Shown here: positions 55,419-64,000 of the stretch, piece after piece
Numbering within the stretch: the first letter of the stretch is position 1
How the letters are laid out: each line of letters starts with the position of its first letter
Assembly: GCF_004295345.1 (NCBI RefSeq)
Contig: NZ_CP036200.1
Coordinates: 2,046,001-2,110,000 of the forward strand
Source of the DNA: Shewanella maritima
GTDB lineage: Bacteria > Pseudomonadota > Gammaproteobacteria > Enterobacterales > Shewanellaceae
Direction of reading: 5' to 3'
DNA: 64,000 bases
Notes under the pieces: generated by a model
The model's database searches: none
What the model was told of the DNA's origin: nothing
What the model saw: the letters and a program-made list of their open reading frames with translations, nothing else
Translations under genes and position numbers: made by a program

Positions 55419-55602
55419 CAGTGTAATTCGTATATTAGTGATATTAGATGAATAGGTTAAATAAAAAGAGTATTAAAAAAATAGCAATACGTGCCTACAG
55501 CCCTGCATGTCACCCTGAGATTGGCGACAAAATTGTTATCTGCCAAAGAACTACATAAACTGAATAGGCGCGCTTTCGCTTCACTTAATTTGGATACCCA
55601 CA

Positions 55603-56559
55603 ATGAGTATGTCCACTCGCACTAAACAGCTAGCCCTCTTTCTTGATGTCGTTCAGCAAGGTTCGTTTTCTAAAGCTGCTGCATTACATGACATGGACAA
55701 CTCGCAACTATCTAAGCAAATCAAAAAGCTCGAAGCAGACCTAGGCGTACAATTACTCAACCGCTCGACCCGCTCGTTTTCGCTCACTTCAGCCGGTGAA
55801 GAAATTCTTGAACAAACAAGGTTACTGGTGGAGAACCTTACCCAAATCCAAAACATTGCCGACGGCTATCAGTCGCAACTGCAGGGAAAAATCCGCATCA
55901 GTGCTGGGATATTTTTCGGTCAGGAATATATTCAACCTGTGGTGACCAAGTTTATGCAGGCATACCCCAATGTGCAGGTCACACTGGCACTGGATGACAA
56001 ACCAACTGACATTATTAGCGACCACTTTGATGTGACTTTTCGCATGGGTAAGTTGTCTGAATCTAACCTAATTGCTCGCAAGATTGCTAACACTCACTTT
56101 GCTATTTTTGCATCTAACAGCTTTATTGAACGCCACGGTGAACCGAAAACGCCAGATGAGCTAGTTAAATTACCAGCAGTGGTGTATAGCAATGCTCACG
56201 CCCTACTCAATACTTTCTGTATTAGCCCAACACCTGAGTCTGACGAGCTACAAGACTATAAGATGCAGGCTTGCTACAAGGTCAATGATGTACGCTCTAT
56301 GATGCAAGCGGTACAAAACGGCATTGGCTACTGTGTAGTGGATTTATTCAACCTAGACAAGCCAATTAGCCAAAGCGGTTTAGTGCCTTTACTCACTAAT
56401 CACAAGTTGTCGACTATGGGCACTGGCATCTACGCAATTTACCCGCATCGTAACCCAACGCCCATCGTCAAAACCTTTATCGATGCAGTGCAAGAGCACA
56501 TAGGTAACCCACCAATTTGGGTGAGCCATGTCACAGATTACAAACACATGTATAGATGA
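55603..56559 (+). CDS. LysR-family transcriptional regulator
   Basis: 318-residue LTTR with winged helix-turn-helix (LFLDVVQQGSFSKAAALHDMDNSQLSKQIKKLEADLGVQLLNRSTRSFSLTSAGEEIL, residues 12-69) and an effector domain (about 90-300) of the LTTR type. The ATG at 55603 has a second ATG at 55609 as an alternative. It lies upstream of two solute-binding-like genes on the same strand, 140 bases apart, and could regulate them or the divergent Lys/Cys-rich gene. Effector unknown. Confidence 0.92.
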   Translation: MSMSTRTKQLALFLDVVQQGSFSKAAALHDMDNSQLSKQIKKLEADLGVQLLNRSTRSFSLTSAGEEILEQTRLLVENLTQIQNIADGYQSQLQGKIRISAGIFFGQEYIQPVVTKFMQAYPNVQVTLALDDKPTDIISDHFDVTFRMGKLSESNLIARKIANTHFAIFASNSFIERHGEPKTPDELVKLPAVVYSNAHALLNTFCISPTPESDELQDYKMQACYKVNDVRSMMQAVQNGIGYCVVDLFNLDKPISQSGLVPLLTNHKLSTMGTGIYAIYPHRNPTPIVKTFIDAVQEHIGNPPIWVSHVTDYKHMYR

Positions 56560-56699
56560 ACGTTTATTTCCACTGCTAGCTAAGTAAAAATACGCCACCA
56601 AAAGCTAGGACAGTAAACTAAAGCAGGAAGGACTCAATACCCGCATAAAGCTTGAGTCTAGTGTCATGCCACTCGGCCAAAAGCAACAGAGGTCATGCA

Positions 56700-57467
56700 A
56701 TGCCACAATGCCGAGTTAATTTCTATCGAGCCTGTCGATTCACCCTGGTTGCACTGTTACTTTCCAATCTCACAGCTCAAGCACAGGCTGAATATTCAGC
56801 TGTATCAAAGACTGAAAGCTTACAATTTAATGGGATAACCGATCTCTCAGAGCAGCAAGTGGGAAGAATTGTATTTAAGCAGATCAGCGAGCAACTTGAA
56901 CTACCTGTAAATGTTGAGCTTATTCCAGCCAAACGCGCCGAGCGTGAGGTCAACCTTGGCGATGCGGCCGGTGAAATCATGCGCATCTATGCTTATGGTG
57001 TCGACAATAGCAATGTTATTCGCGTGCCCACACCCTATTATTCTCTTAAAACGACTGCCTTTGCGTTAAGAGATAATCTGCATGCCCAGCATTTAGTCAA
57101 CAATATTAATCAAGCTAACATCGGCCTAGTGCACGGCGGCAAACACACATCGCATTATGTTCATTCTGCCAAAAGTGTTATTCAGGTAAGTTCAACCGAG
57201 CAGATGATGAAGTTAGTGCGCTACAAGCGTGTAGACCTGGCGCTGACCAGTTATCTTGATGGCCTGCAGTTTCTTAAGCACAATAGCATCCACTGTATTG
57301 TGCCGTTAAAGTATGATGTCGCTAGTCATAATCTGTATATCTACCTCAACCACCAGCACGCCGATTTAGTGCCGTTATTTGATGACAAAATCAAGCAACT
57401 CAAGCGCACTGGCCAGCTTGCCAAAATGATCAGCGACGCCGAAGCACAAGTATTGGCTATGCAATAA
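56700..57467 (+). CDS. Periplasmic solute-binding-like protein (type II fold), copy 1
   Basis: 255 residues. Signal peptide MPQCRVNFYRACRFTLVALLLSNLTAQAQA. The mature part (LQFNGITDLSEQQVGRIVFKQISEQLELPVNVELIPAKRAEREVNLGDAAGEIMRIYAYG; VRVPTPYYSLKTTAFALR; and NIGLVHGGKHTSHYVHSA) is a substrate-binding-like fold of the SBP_bac_3 group. Start ATG 56700 has GAGGT eight bases upstream; a longer TTG-initiated reading is unlikely. It is a tandem paralogue of the next, frameshifted gene (about half of the residues identical). No ABC permease is nearby. Possibly a sensor ligand-binding component. Confidence 0.75.
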   Translation: MPQCRVNFYRACRFTLVALLLSNLTAQAQAEYSAVSKTESLQFNGITDLSEQQVGRIVFKQISEQLELPVNVELIPAKRAEREVNLGDAAGEIMRIYAYGVDNSNVIRVPTPYYSLKTTAFALRDNLHAQHLVNNINQANIGLVHGGKHTSHYVHSAKSVIQVSSTEQMMKLVRYKRVDLALTSYLDGLQFLKHNSIHCIVPLKYDVASHNLYIYLNHQHADLVPLFDDKIKQLKRTGQLAKMISDAEAQVLAMQ

Positions 57468-57580
57468 CTCCCTCACTCTCCACGCTATTTTACTTAACCT
57501 GTTGACGCATTGAGCAACGCCAACTAGCTTTAAGTTTAGAACTTTACCCCACTATCGAATCTCGTTAAGGCACTAACCCA

Positions 57581-58374
57581 ATGAAGGCTAAGGACGCCAC
57601 TAGCTTTACTCTTGCTCACCAGCTAATGACTTTCACACATAAGCGAATGAAAATCTCGTACAAACACTTTCTCGCCTTGTTATGTGGTGCATGTTATCTC
57701 TTTAGTCCAGCGCTATTTGCCAACACCTTGCACTTCAAAGGTATTGAAGACCTGTCGGAGCAAGAAATTGGTTATGTTGTCTTTAAACAGCTCTGCCAAG
57801 AGATGGGACTCAAAGTCGATATAGAACTGCTACCTGCAAATCGCGCTGAACGAGCTGTGTCAGCAGGGCTTGCTGCAGGGGAGATAATGCGGATTTATTC
57901 GTATGGCGAAAACAACGATCAAGTGGTACGGGTTCCAACACCTTACTACGCCCTCAAAACAACCGCATTTGCGTTGGCAAACAATGATGAAGCTCGTGAT
58001 CTACTGTACAAACTCGAGCAAGCCAACGTTGGCATAGTGCGCGGGTAAAGCACACCATGCGATACATGGAAGAGAGCAAACAAGTCATGCAGGTAATGTC
58101 GACGCAGCAACTTATCGAATTGCTCAGAATGAAGCGCATCGACTTTGCCATAACCAGCTATGTTGACGGCATGCAGTTTCTCAACAAAAACCTGATCACT
58201 GATATTCAGCCGATGCAGCCTAACCTTGCCAATCACAACCTGTATATTTACCTCAACAAACGCTACGCCAGTCTAGTGCCAATGTTTGATGACAAAATTA
58301 AACAGCTGCATTTATCAGGCAAACTCGATTTAATGATCCGCGCCGCTGAAGATCAAGTGATGAACTTTGATTAG
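57581..58374 (+). pseudogene. Periplasmic solute-binding-like protein, copy 2, frameshifted
   Basis: Paralogue of the preceding gene. The first part runs to VGIVRG and stops at 58046-58048 (TAA); the rest continues in another frame from KHTMRYMEESKQVMQV. Inserting one G in the GGG at 58043-58045 makes RG-V-KHTMRYM, aligning with NIGLVHGGKHTSHYV of copy 1, and gives about 264 residues. The signal peptide begins at MKISYKHFLALLCGACYLFSPALFA (start 57647) or further upstream (57581). Real decay or sequencing error is undecided. Confidence 0.8.
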
Positions 58375-58604
58375 GCTCTCTCCTCAAAGCTCTTGTAACT
58401 GGAGCTGTTGTAACTAAGGTATGAAATTACCGTCTAAACTCTTCTTGCAAGTTAGCACTCGTTCAATAATCAACTAAGCTGTAATCACTCAATACTAATG
58501 CTCAAGCCTTGCTGCAAAGCGCAGAGAAAGGCTCAGCATATATGTCGCTTACATTTAAGCACACAGTTATGAACATGAAGTTCGCTAGTTAGATTAAAGG
58601 AATA

Positions 58605-59315
58605 ATGATGAAACGCTTAATCTCTCAACTCAGCATTGCCATAGCGCTCACCCTACCATTCACGGGGCTCAGTCATGCAGAGCCATTTACGCCACTCACA
58701 GATGAGCAGCTCGACATGCTCATTGAGCTCAATTTGTCGCAACTGAAAAAGTCTAACAGCATCAAAACTACAGCTAAGTGTACTGGCTTGAGTGAGCAGC
58801 AACTTATTAGCGCATTTCAACACACCATGAAAACTTGCCTCAGCCAGTATGGTATCGACGAGCATCAAATGAACGCCTGCATGCAACAAGAAATGAAAAA
58901 GGTCACAGGGCTATCTGATGCAACCATTGCTGAGTGCGATGACAGTGACTCTAGAGTTCAGCATGAGCAACAAAAACAGCACCTGCTAGATAAAATTGAC
59001 GAAATGGAGCAACGATTAATGCAACTTCAACGCAGTGCACCACTTGGTGACGCCGATGAAGAGGTTACGCAACTGGCCCACACCAGAAATACACTCGACC
59101 AGTACCAGGCCAAATTAAGTATGTTAGAAGATCAAATGCGCTACAGCGACTTGTCAGCTAATGAAATGGCCCTTGAAAAGCTGTATCAAACATTGGGCAG
59201 CAATGATCCTACGCCCGCTCAAGAGCAACAAATGAAACACCTAATGGACTTGATCGCGAAAGAGCAGCAAGCAGAAGTAAATGAGTTGCAGCAGGTATTA
59301 AGTGTCACCCAGTAA
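58605..59315 (+). CDS. Secreted coiled-coil protein of unknown function
   Basis: 236 residues (235 from the ATG at 58608, which has the better spacing to AAAGGA). Signal peptide MKRLISQLSIAIALTLPFTGLSHA. The mature part is highly helical and polar, rich in Gln, Glu and Leu with heptad-like patterns (LLDKIDEMEQRLMQLQRSA..., TLDQYQAKLSMLEDQMRYSD...), and has four Cys in the first third (KCTG, KTCLSQ, NACMQ, AECDD). No family recognised. Probably periplasmic. It is followed by a strong terminator. Confidence 0.7.
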   Translation: MMKRLISQLSIAIALTLPFTGLSHAEPFTPLTDEQLDMLIELNLSQLKKSNSIKTTAKCTGLSEQQLISAFQHTMKTCLSQYGIDEHQMNACMQQEMKKVTGLSDATIAECDDSDSRVQHEQQKQHLLDKIDEMEQRLMQLQRSAPLGDADEEVTQLAHTRNTLDQYQAKLSMLEDQMRYSDLSANEMALEKLYQTLGSNDPTPAQEQQMKHLMDLIAKEQQAEVNELQQVLSVTQ

Positions 59316-59325
59316 CCATTCATCA

Positions 59326-59355
59326 AAAAAGCCCCGCTAGTTTTAGCAGGGCTTT
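59326..59355 (+). terminator. Terminator after coiled-coil protein gene
   Basis: AAAAAGCCCCGCTAG / TTTAGCAGGGCTTTG form a stem with T-rich tail (AGCCC.GCT / AGC.GGGCT). Between convergent genes, so possibly serves both strands. Confidence 0.75.
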
Positions 59356-59394
59356 GAGATTGTTTAGTGTCAATTTTACCAACTGAAACTTTAG

Positions 59395-61866
59395 TTATTT
59401 CACCGCGTCTTCAATATCGCTATCTGGATACAGCTTATTCCACCATTGTGGTTGATCTTTTAGGTGTAAATCGAACCATGCAAGTGTGGCATCCCACCAG
59501 TCAAAGCGCGCTTCGCGGCCATTAATATGGTGGTCTTGACCATTAAACTCAATCAATTCAACTGGCTTATCTAACAGCTTAAGCGCAGTGTACATATAGT
59601 GGCTCTCGCCCACAGGTACGTTGGTGTCGGCATTGCCGTGTAATAACAGCATAGGAGTGGTGATCTTGTCGGCATGATATAGCGGGCTATGCTCGACATA
59701 CATGTCGCGATTATTCCAAGGGAAACTACCTTTGGTTGCTACGCCAGAATAAGCATAACCCCACCAGCCATGACCCCAGTACGACGACAAATTACTGATC
59801 CCCGCATGCGACATAGACGCAGCAAAGATATCTGTTTTAGTCGCTAAATACATGGTCATAAAGCCGCCGTAAGATGCGCCCATATTACCGACACGTTTAG
59901 GGTCTACAAAGCTGTGAGCATCAAGGAATTTCTGCGTGCTTTCAATAATGTCGTCAGCCGTGTACTCACCCCATGCGTTAACATGGCGACCACTGAACTT
60001 TTGCCCATAACCTGTCGCGCCTGTTGGCTGTAGCACGTACACCACATATCCTTGCGCCGCCCATAGGTTGAATGGCCAACGACCTGTAAAGTTACGACTT
60101 ACTGGTGAAGTACCGCCATAGTAATAAACTAGTGCTGGGTACTTTTTGTTAGCATCGAAATCAACTGGCAGGTATACGCGACCATCGATGTTAACGCCGT
60201 CTTTGTTGGTCACATCAAAGTCTTTAATCTCACCTAGGCGAGTGTTGGCATACTCAGACTTAACACTGTCAAACAGTTTGGTCTTTTTGCCTGACTTCAT
60301 AAAGTAAGCTTGCTGCGGCACAGTTGCCGAATTACCGGCGAACGCCAGTACAGGCTTAGACTGATCGGCTGCCACGCTAAAGCGATTAACCATATCAAGG
60401 CCGGCTTTTAGCTTTTTAAAGCTGCCTCGGCTGATATCAAACACATATAGCTGAGCGCGATCGCCCTCAGTTACACGTACAACTAGGTCGTCATTACTAA
60501 GCTTTTGCGCGCCGCCAATAGCTGGGTCAAAATCTTTACTTAACGCTTTAACTTCACCAGAGTTACTACGCCAGTACAATTGACCGTCATAGTTGTTCAC
60601 CACAACTGACTTATCTTGCACGCCCAGGCCATTCATAAAGTCTGGGCCAGCCATCATGTACATACCATCTTCGGTATACATGGCATCATTTAAGGTGCGA
60701 TATTCACCAATCTTGGTTTCTTCAAGGCTTGCTACATCTAGCTCAAACAACTGTGATAGCGTGTGTGCAGGTTGCTTATAATCAACCGGATAGCGAGTCA
60801 GCAACAGCTTGCCACGCTTAGCATCACTATCAACCAGATTGCTGCTTAGCTCACCTTGAGTAAGCTGGCGCATAAAACCTGAGTCGACATCTAATAGGTA
60901 GATTTGGCTATTGTTACGCCAGTAGGTCCAGCGATCTTCTAACGCTTTAAAGCGCTTATTGGTTGCCTTGTCATCGGCTTTAAATGGCTTTTGCCAGCTA
61001 AAGAGTAAATCGTCGCCATACCAGTTTAGGCCTGACACGCCTTCAAGCTCGCTAGCAAGCGTCTTAATGCTGATATCTTTAATGTTTAGCAGTTGCACTT
61101 TGCCATCAGCGACAAAAGCGAGCTGCTTACTGTTATCTGACCAAGCCGTGCTAGCTGGCAGCGTACCTTGCCAGCGATACAAGACTTCTTTACCTGAAAC
61201 CTGCATTAACTCAGTAACTTTAGTCGCCTTGCCGTCACCGCCAGGTAAGTATTCAGTGGTGGTTTGCAGTAGGTATTTACCATTTGGCGACAAGCTTAAG
61301 CTGCTGACCACTTTCGAGTCGAATAATTGCTCGTACGATACGCGGTGTGAGTCTGTAGTGTTAAAGCTTGGGCTATCAACGTCAGACTTACCTTGCCAAT
61401 CTAGGCTAAACTCAGTGTCTGCAACACGTCCATCAGCCAGTACTAGCACCTGATAATCACCGGTGCGCAAGTCTAAATCGACTTTGTCGTCAGCCTTAAC
61501 TAGCTGACCGTTAACATAAACCTGTGGCTTCTCAAGCCCGGCAATGGTTAACGTACCTTGGGTATAACGCTCTGTGCTTAACTGCAGTCGGTAAGCTAAC
61601 CAACCCGCATCAGATGCTGCAGCTTTGCTGGCATTAGCCCAATCAAAATCTTGACCAAAAAGCTCAATACCTTTAGCGCTTGAGCTTAGTGAGCTAACTA
61701 AATTGCTGCGCAAACTATCAGCATGAGCACCAGCTGATAGTGGCTGTGACGTAGAAAAATTAACTGGGCCTAGGCGTTGGATATTGGCTTTGTCGATTGC
61801 AGCACCGTGGCTGAAACTAGAAAACGCCAAAGCGAGGCTGGCACACACTAGTGAGACGGCTTTCAT
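59395..61866 (-). CDS. S9 family prolyl oligopeptidase-like serine peptidase
   Basis: 823-residue secreted peptidase, with signal peptide MKAVSLVCASLALAFSSFSHGA. N-terminal ~520 residues form a beta-propeller-like part, and the C-terminal alpha/beta-hydrolase domain has the catalytic Ser in GNMGASYGGFMTMYLA (about residue 665), Asp in LLHGNADTNVPVGES (about 750), and His in FNGQDHHINGREAR (about 785). Family S9 (DPP-IV or acylaminoacyl peptidase-like), degrading peptides in the envelope. The ATG at 61866 has AAGGATG upstream. Confidence 0.93.
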   Translation of the reverse strand: MKAVSLVCASLALAFSSFSHGAAIDKANIQRLGPVNFSTSQPLSAGAHADSLRSNLVSSLSSSAKGIELFGQDFDWANASKAAASDAGWLAYRLQLSTERYTQGTLTIAGLEKPQVYVNGQLVKADDKVDLDLRTGDYQVLVLADGRVADTEFSLDWQGKSDVDSPSFNTTDSHRVSYEQLFDSKVVSSLSLSPNGKYLLQTTTEYLPGGDGKATKVTELMQVSGKEVLYRWQGTLPASTAWSDNSKQLAFVADGKVQLLNIKDISIKTLASELEGVSGLNWYGDDLLFSWQKPFKADDKATNKRFKALEDRWTYWRNNSQIYLLDVDSGFMRQLTQGELSSNLVDSDAKRGKLLLTRYPVDYKQPAHTLSQLFELDVASLEETKIGEYRTLNDAMYTEDGMYMMAGPDFMNGLGVQDKSVVVNNYDGQLYWRSNSGEVKALSKDFDPAIGGAQKLSNDDLVVRVTEGDRAQLYVFDISRGSFKKLKAGLDMVNRFSVAADQSKPVLAFAGNSATVPQQAYFMKSGKKTKLFDSVKSEYANTRLGEIKDFDVTNKDGVNIDGRVYLPVDFDANKKYPALVYYYGGTSPVSRNFTGRWPFNLWAAQGYVVYVLQPTGATGYGQKFSGRHVNAWGEYTADDIIESTQKFLDAHSFVDPKRVGNMGASYGGFMTMYLATKTDIFAASMSHAGISNLSSYWGHGWWGYAYSGVATKGSFPWNNRDMYVEHSPLYHADKITTPMLLLHGNADTNVPVGESHYMYTALKLLDKPVELIEFNGQDHHINGREARFDWWDATLAWFDLHLKDQPQWWNKLYPDSDIEDAVK

Positions 61867-62085
61867 GGGGCATCCTTGTTGTTATCAATAGCAATCTTCT
61901 CGACTGCTTTATCGTTGTATATTTTGAGTGGCTACAGTGTGGCAAAAACTGGGGACAAAATCATCAGCAAATCCACAGGTCCAAGCTGCGTTTTTGCAAG
62001 AGAGTGTTTCTACAATGAGACTAAATGGACAATGACAGGAAAACGCTAGGCGCGGGCTACTACCCAAACACAAGGAATAGCAGCG

Positions 62086-62511
62086 CTAAAACGCGCTATT
62101 AATCTTACCCAAGCAACTGAGCAGTACCTTGGCTTCGTCGTTGCTAAGGTCGCTGGTTAAATCGGTCACTAAATCCAGATGCAGCTGGTTATGTTGGCGG
62201 TGAATAACCTCGCCCTCTGCGGTTAGTTTCACCACAATTGCGCGGCGATCTTCTGGATGAGCGCAGCGTTCAATTAACCCTGCGCTCACGAGTTTATCTA
62301 CCTGCACTGTGAGTGTGCCAGTGGTGATCGCCAGCTTTTCAGCGAGCTCTTTCATCCGCAGCGCACCATGACAGCCAAGCACTTCAATAGTGTGAGTTTG
62401 CGCCAAACTGTAACCCGTTTCTTTCACCACAGACTGCTCCCACGACGCCATTTTGTCGTAGAACTCAGTCAATTTTTGGTTTAGCTGTTGGATCTGGCTA
62501 GTTTGGCTCAT
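62086..62511 (-). CDS. MarR-family transcriptional regulator
   Basis: 141-residue dimeric winged-helix regulator (YSLAQTHTIEVLGCHGALRMKELAEKLAITTGTLTVQVDKLVSAGLIERCAHPEDRRAIVVKLTAEGE, about residues 31-97, with the DRRA wing motif). Located nine bases after the dmeF-like gene in the same operon, so probably an autoregulated sensor of metal or another ligand; it may bind the three palindromes upstream of the operon. Confidence 0.92.
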   Translation of the reverse strand: MSQTSQIQQLNQKLTEFYDKMASWEQSVVKETGYSLAQTHTIEVLGCHGALRMKELAEKLAITTGTLTVQVDKLVSAGLIERCAHPEDRRAIVVKLTAEGEVIHRQHNQLHLDLVTDLTSDLSNDEAKVLLSCLGKINSAF

Positions 62512-62520
62512 GGGTACTCT

Positions 62521-63534
62521 TTATTTGGGTGCTAGGCTTTTATTAACCGATAGGGGCGAAGGATGAACTTCTAATGTTAGGTGACTGATCTTATCAAACT
62601 GACTTAAAAGTTGCTTGTATTCAGCCACAGTTTTATCCCCATGCGCTTCAATAATCAAGGCGGCAGAATAATGATGACCGCTGATTTTCCACATGTGTAA
62701 ATCGGTGACTTTAGCATAAGGTTTAAGCGCAATTTCAATAGCGTCGCGATACGGCTCGTCAATGTTTTCATCTAACAGTACTGGGCCTGTTTGCTGCATC
62801 AAACCATAGGTCCATTTCATAATCACCACAGCGCCCACAATGCCCATAACAGCATCGAGCCAATGCCAACCGTAGAACTTACCAAACAATAATGCCACGA
62901 TTGCCAATACCGAGGTCAGCGCATCAGCAAGTACATGCATATAAGCGGCGCGCAGGTTGTGGTCATGATGATGCTCATGCGAATGGCTATGATCACCAGA
63001 GTGTGAATGCCCGTGTTCATGGGAGTGGCTATGCTCATGAGAATGGCCGTGAGAGTGCCCGTGGGAATGCCCATGCGAATGATCGTGATGATGGTGATCA
63101 CCCAGCAAAAATATACTGGCGACATTTACTGCTAAACCAATAAACGCCACCATAATCGCTTCGTTAAAGTGGATTGTTTGCGGCTCGAGCAGCCTGTGCA
63201 CCGACTCCACTATCATCATTAACGCGACAATGCCCAGCACGATAGCACTGGTGTAGCCACCAAGTACGCTCACCTTGCCTGGGCCAAATGAGTAACGGTC
63301 AGAATCAGCATGTTTGCGAGCATAGCGATACGCAAACAAGGTAATACAAAATGCTGCCGCGTGAGTCCCCATGTGCCAACCGTCGGCAAGCAATGCCATC
63401 GAGCCAAACAAGGTTCCGGCGACAATCTCAACCACCATAGCAGTAACGGTCAGCAGTAATACATAAAACGTGCGGCGCTCACCCTTGTCGTGTTGAGAGG
63501 AAAAATTATGTTGGTGTTGATTGCTAAAAGTCAC
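62521..63534 (-). CDS. dmeF: CDF family cation efflux transporter (DmeF-like)
   Basis: 337-residue inner-membrane cation/proton antiporter of the cation diffusion facilitator family. Six helices, with metal-site motifs LLADGWHMGTHA (HxxxD-like; residues about 50) and HVLADALTSVL (about 200). A long His-rich loop (residues about 147-192: repeated HSHGHSHGH and SHSHEHHHDH units) lies between helices IV and V. The N-terminus MTFSNQHQHNF and SFGPGKVSVLGGY motif fit DmeF, a cobalt/nickel exporter. GTG start at 63534, decided by AAAGGAG five bases upstream. Followed by the marR gene in one operon. Confidence 0.9.
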   Translation of the reverse strand: MTFSNQHQHNFSSQHDKGERRTFYVLLLTVTAMVVEIVAGTLFGSMALLADGWHMGTHAAAFCITLFAYRYARKHADSDRYSFGPGKVSVLGGYTSAIVLGIVALMMIVESVHRLLEPQTIHFNEAIMVAFIGLAVNVASIFLLGDHHHHDHSHGHSHGHSHGHSHEHSHSHEHGHSHSGDHSHSHEHHHDHNLRAAYMHVLADALTSVLAIVALLFGKFYGWHWLDAVMGIVGAVVIMKWTYGLMQQTGPVLLDENIDEPYRDAIEIALKPYAKVTDLHMWKISGHHYSAALIIEAHGDKTVAEYKQLLSQFDKISHLTLEVHPSPLSVNKSLAPK

Positions 63535-63571
63535 AACAGCTCCTTTTGGACTTTGGAAAGTAGGATTAGAT

Positions 63572-63636
63572 TATTTGACCCACAAATAGTTTGACTACCA
63601 AACTATATTTGCAGCTTATTTTGACTATCAAACTAA
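63572..63636. promoter_or_regulatory. Three tandem operator-like palindromes upstream of dmeF-marR
   Basis: TTTGACC.CACAAA (centre 63580), TAGTTTGACTACCAAACTA (centre 63596, perfect 7-base arms) and TTTTGACTATCAAACTA (centre 63626) share TTTGACnAnCAAA. Spacings of 16 and 30 bases approximate 1.5 and 3 helical turns. Typical of MarR-family operators; probably the autoregulatory sites of the MarR protein. They lie 38-102 bases before the dmeF start. Confidence 0.7.
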
Positions 63637-63693
63637 ATCAACTCACTTTAGCTAATATTTGAGCCAGGTCACTTTGGTAAAAAATCCCTTTGG

Positions 63694-63966
63694 TTAAAAA
63701 TTACTTTGGTAAACATCGACGTGTTTGAACAAGTGTAGGAGTTGCAATTCAGCGCCGCTGAATTTATCATCAGCGGCGTCTTTGGGGAGTAACTTACTGC
63801 TAGCACAATAAAGCTGCAGTTTGTACATCAACATAATTGGTGCAAAATCACCATGGTGTATGAGATCTTCTTGCCACATCAGTGACATAGGATTTAGTGA
63901 GACCATAGACAATACACACGAACCGAGGTGGGGCGTGGCGTATTGTCTTGGTTTGAACAATCCCAC
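63694..63966 (-). CDS. Possible small protein of unknown function (uncertain)
   Basis: A GTG-initiated reading of 90 residues. The C-terminal part (WQEDLIHHGDFAPIMLMYKLQLYCASSKLLPKDAADDKFSGAELQLLHLFKHVDVYQ) looks protein-like, but no family, domain or strong ribosome site is recognised. It lies in the 466-base stretch after dmeF (63535-64000), where besides the operators nothing else is supported. It may start at an internal Met (63888 or near) or not be real. Confidence 0.3.
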   Translation of the reverse strand: MGLFKPRQYATPHLGSCVLSMVSLNPMSLMWQEDLIHHGDFAPIMLMYKLQLYCASSKLLPKDAADDKFSGAELQLLHLFKHVDVYQSNF

Positions 63967-64000
63967 CTCTATAAGAATCTAATTGTGAGCGTACTAGCTA

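Noticed and set aside
58057..58374. Separate 105-residue gene downstream of the second solute-binding gene
   Set aside because: It aligns with the C-terminal half of the preceding paralogue; it is the frameshifted continuation.
62950..63100. Short direct repeats resembling a CRISPR array
   Set aside because: They are His-codon repeats (CAT/CAC with Ser, Gly) of the DmeF His-rich loop, in frame, without unique spacers.

Overview
The window reads as a chromosome segment of a marine or sediment gammaproteobacterium, most likely Shewanella. The evidence is the block mshC-D-O-P-Q / mreBCD / maf / rng / yhdP / nitrilase / tldD (all on the minus strand) next to pmbA and the divergent yjgA (darP), a typical Shewanella/Vibrio arrangement, together with abundant Fur-box-linked iron genes and Shewanella-like dispersed repeats. 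No tRNA, rRNA or CRISPR array was seen.

Layout. 1-948: 5' part of a secreted S10 carboxypeptidase (minus). 1.2-4.7 kb: Fur-box-preceded TonB receptor plus PepSY membrane protein. 4.7-5.05 kb: gene-free stretch with several strong hairpins. 5.05-9.65 kb: pmbA, darP and a large Ig-like lipoprotein. 9.83-12.09 kb: a small integron cassette array without an integrase (CALIN): four minus-strand cassette genes, three complete attC sites and half-sites at both edges. 12.3-17.1 kb: a TolC/HlyD/two-permease ABC-2-type export operon with no ATPase gene. 17.3-29.2 kb: the conserved tldD-nitrilase-yhdP-rng-maf-mreDCB block. 29.5-36.5 kb: the distal part of the MSHA pilus locus (mshC to mshQ), with no mshA or mshB upstream in this window. 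36.6-45.0 kb: solute-binding-like protein, chemoreceptor, LysR regulator and an RND efflux pair. 45.3-49.7 kb: a second iron-uptake module (PepSY protein, two small membrane proteins, TonB receptor), flanked by two direct copies of a ~120 bp repeat. 50.15-54.7 kb: a cluster that looks like a ferrosome (fez) organelle locus: P1B-type ATPase, HMA-like small proteins with an HHIPGR motif, and YtxH-like membrane-anchor proteins with Pro/Gly/His/Gln-rich tails, with a near-consensus Fur box in the divergent promoter region. A Lys-rich/Cys-tailed small protein lies beside it. 55.6-64 kb: LysR regulator, two tandem solute-binding-like genes (one frameshifted), a secreted coiled-coil protein, an S9 peptidase, and a MarR + DmeF-like metal efflux operon preceded by three operator-like palindromes.

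How it fits together. Three separate Fur-box-associated iron units (two TonB/PepSY uptake modules and a candidate iron-storage organelle cluster) suggest coordinated iron import and storage under iron limitation. DmeF and the RND and ABC systems handle export. The integron cassettes, MITE-like elements and the truncated msh locus mark this as a rearranged, accessory-rich region.

Quality warning. yhdP, mshC and one solute-binding gene are each broken by one missing base, and in all three the frame is restored by adding one G to a GGG run. This may be sequencing error rather than real gene decay.
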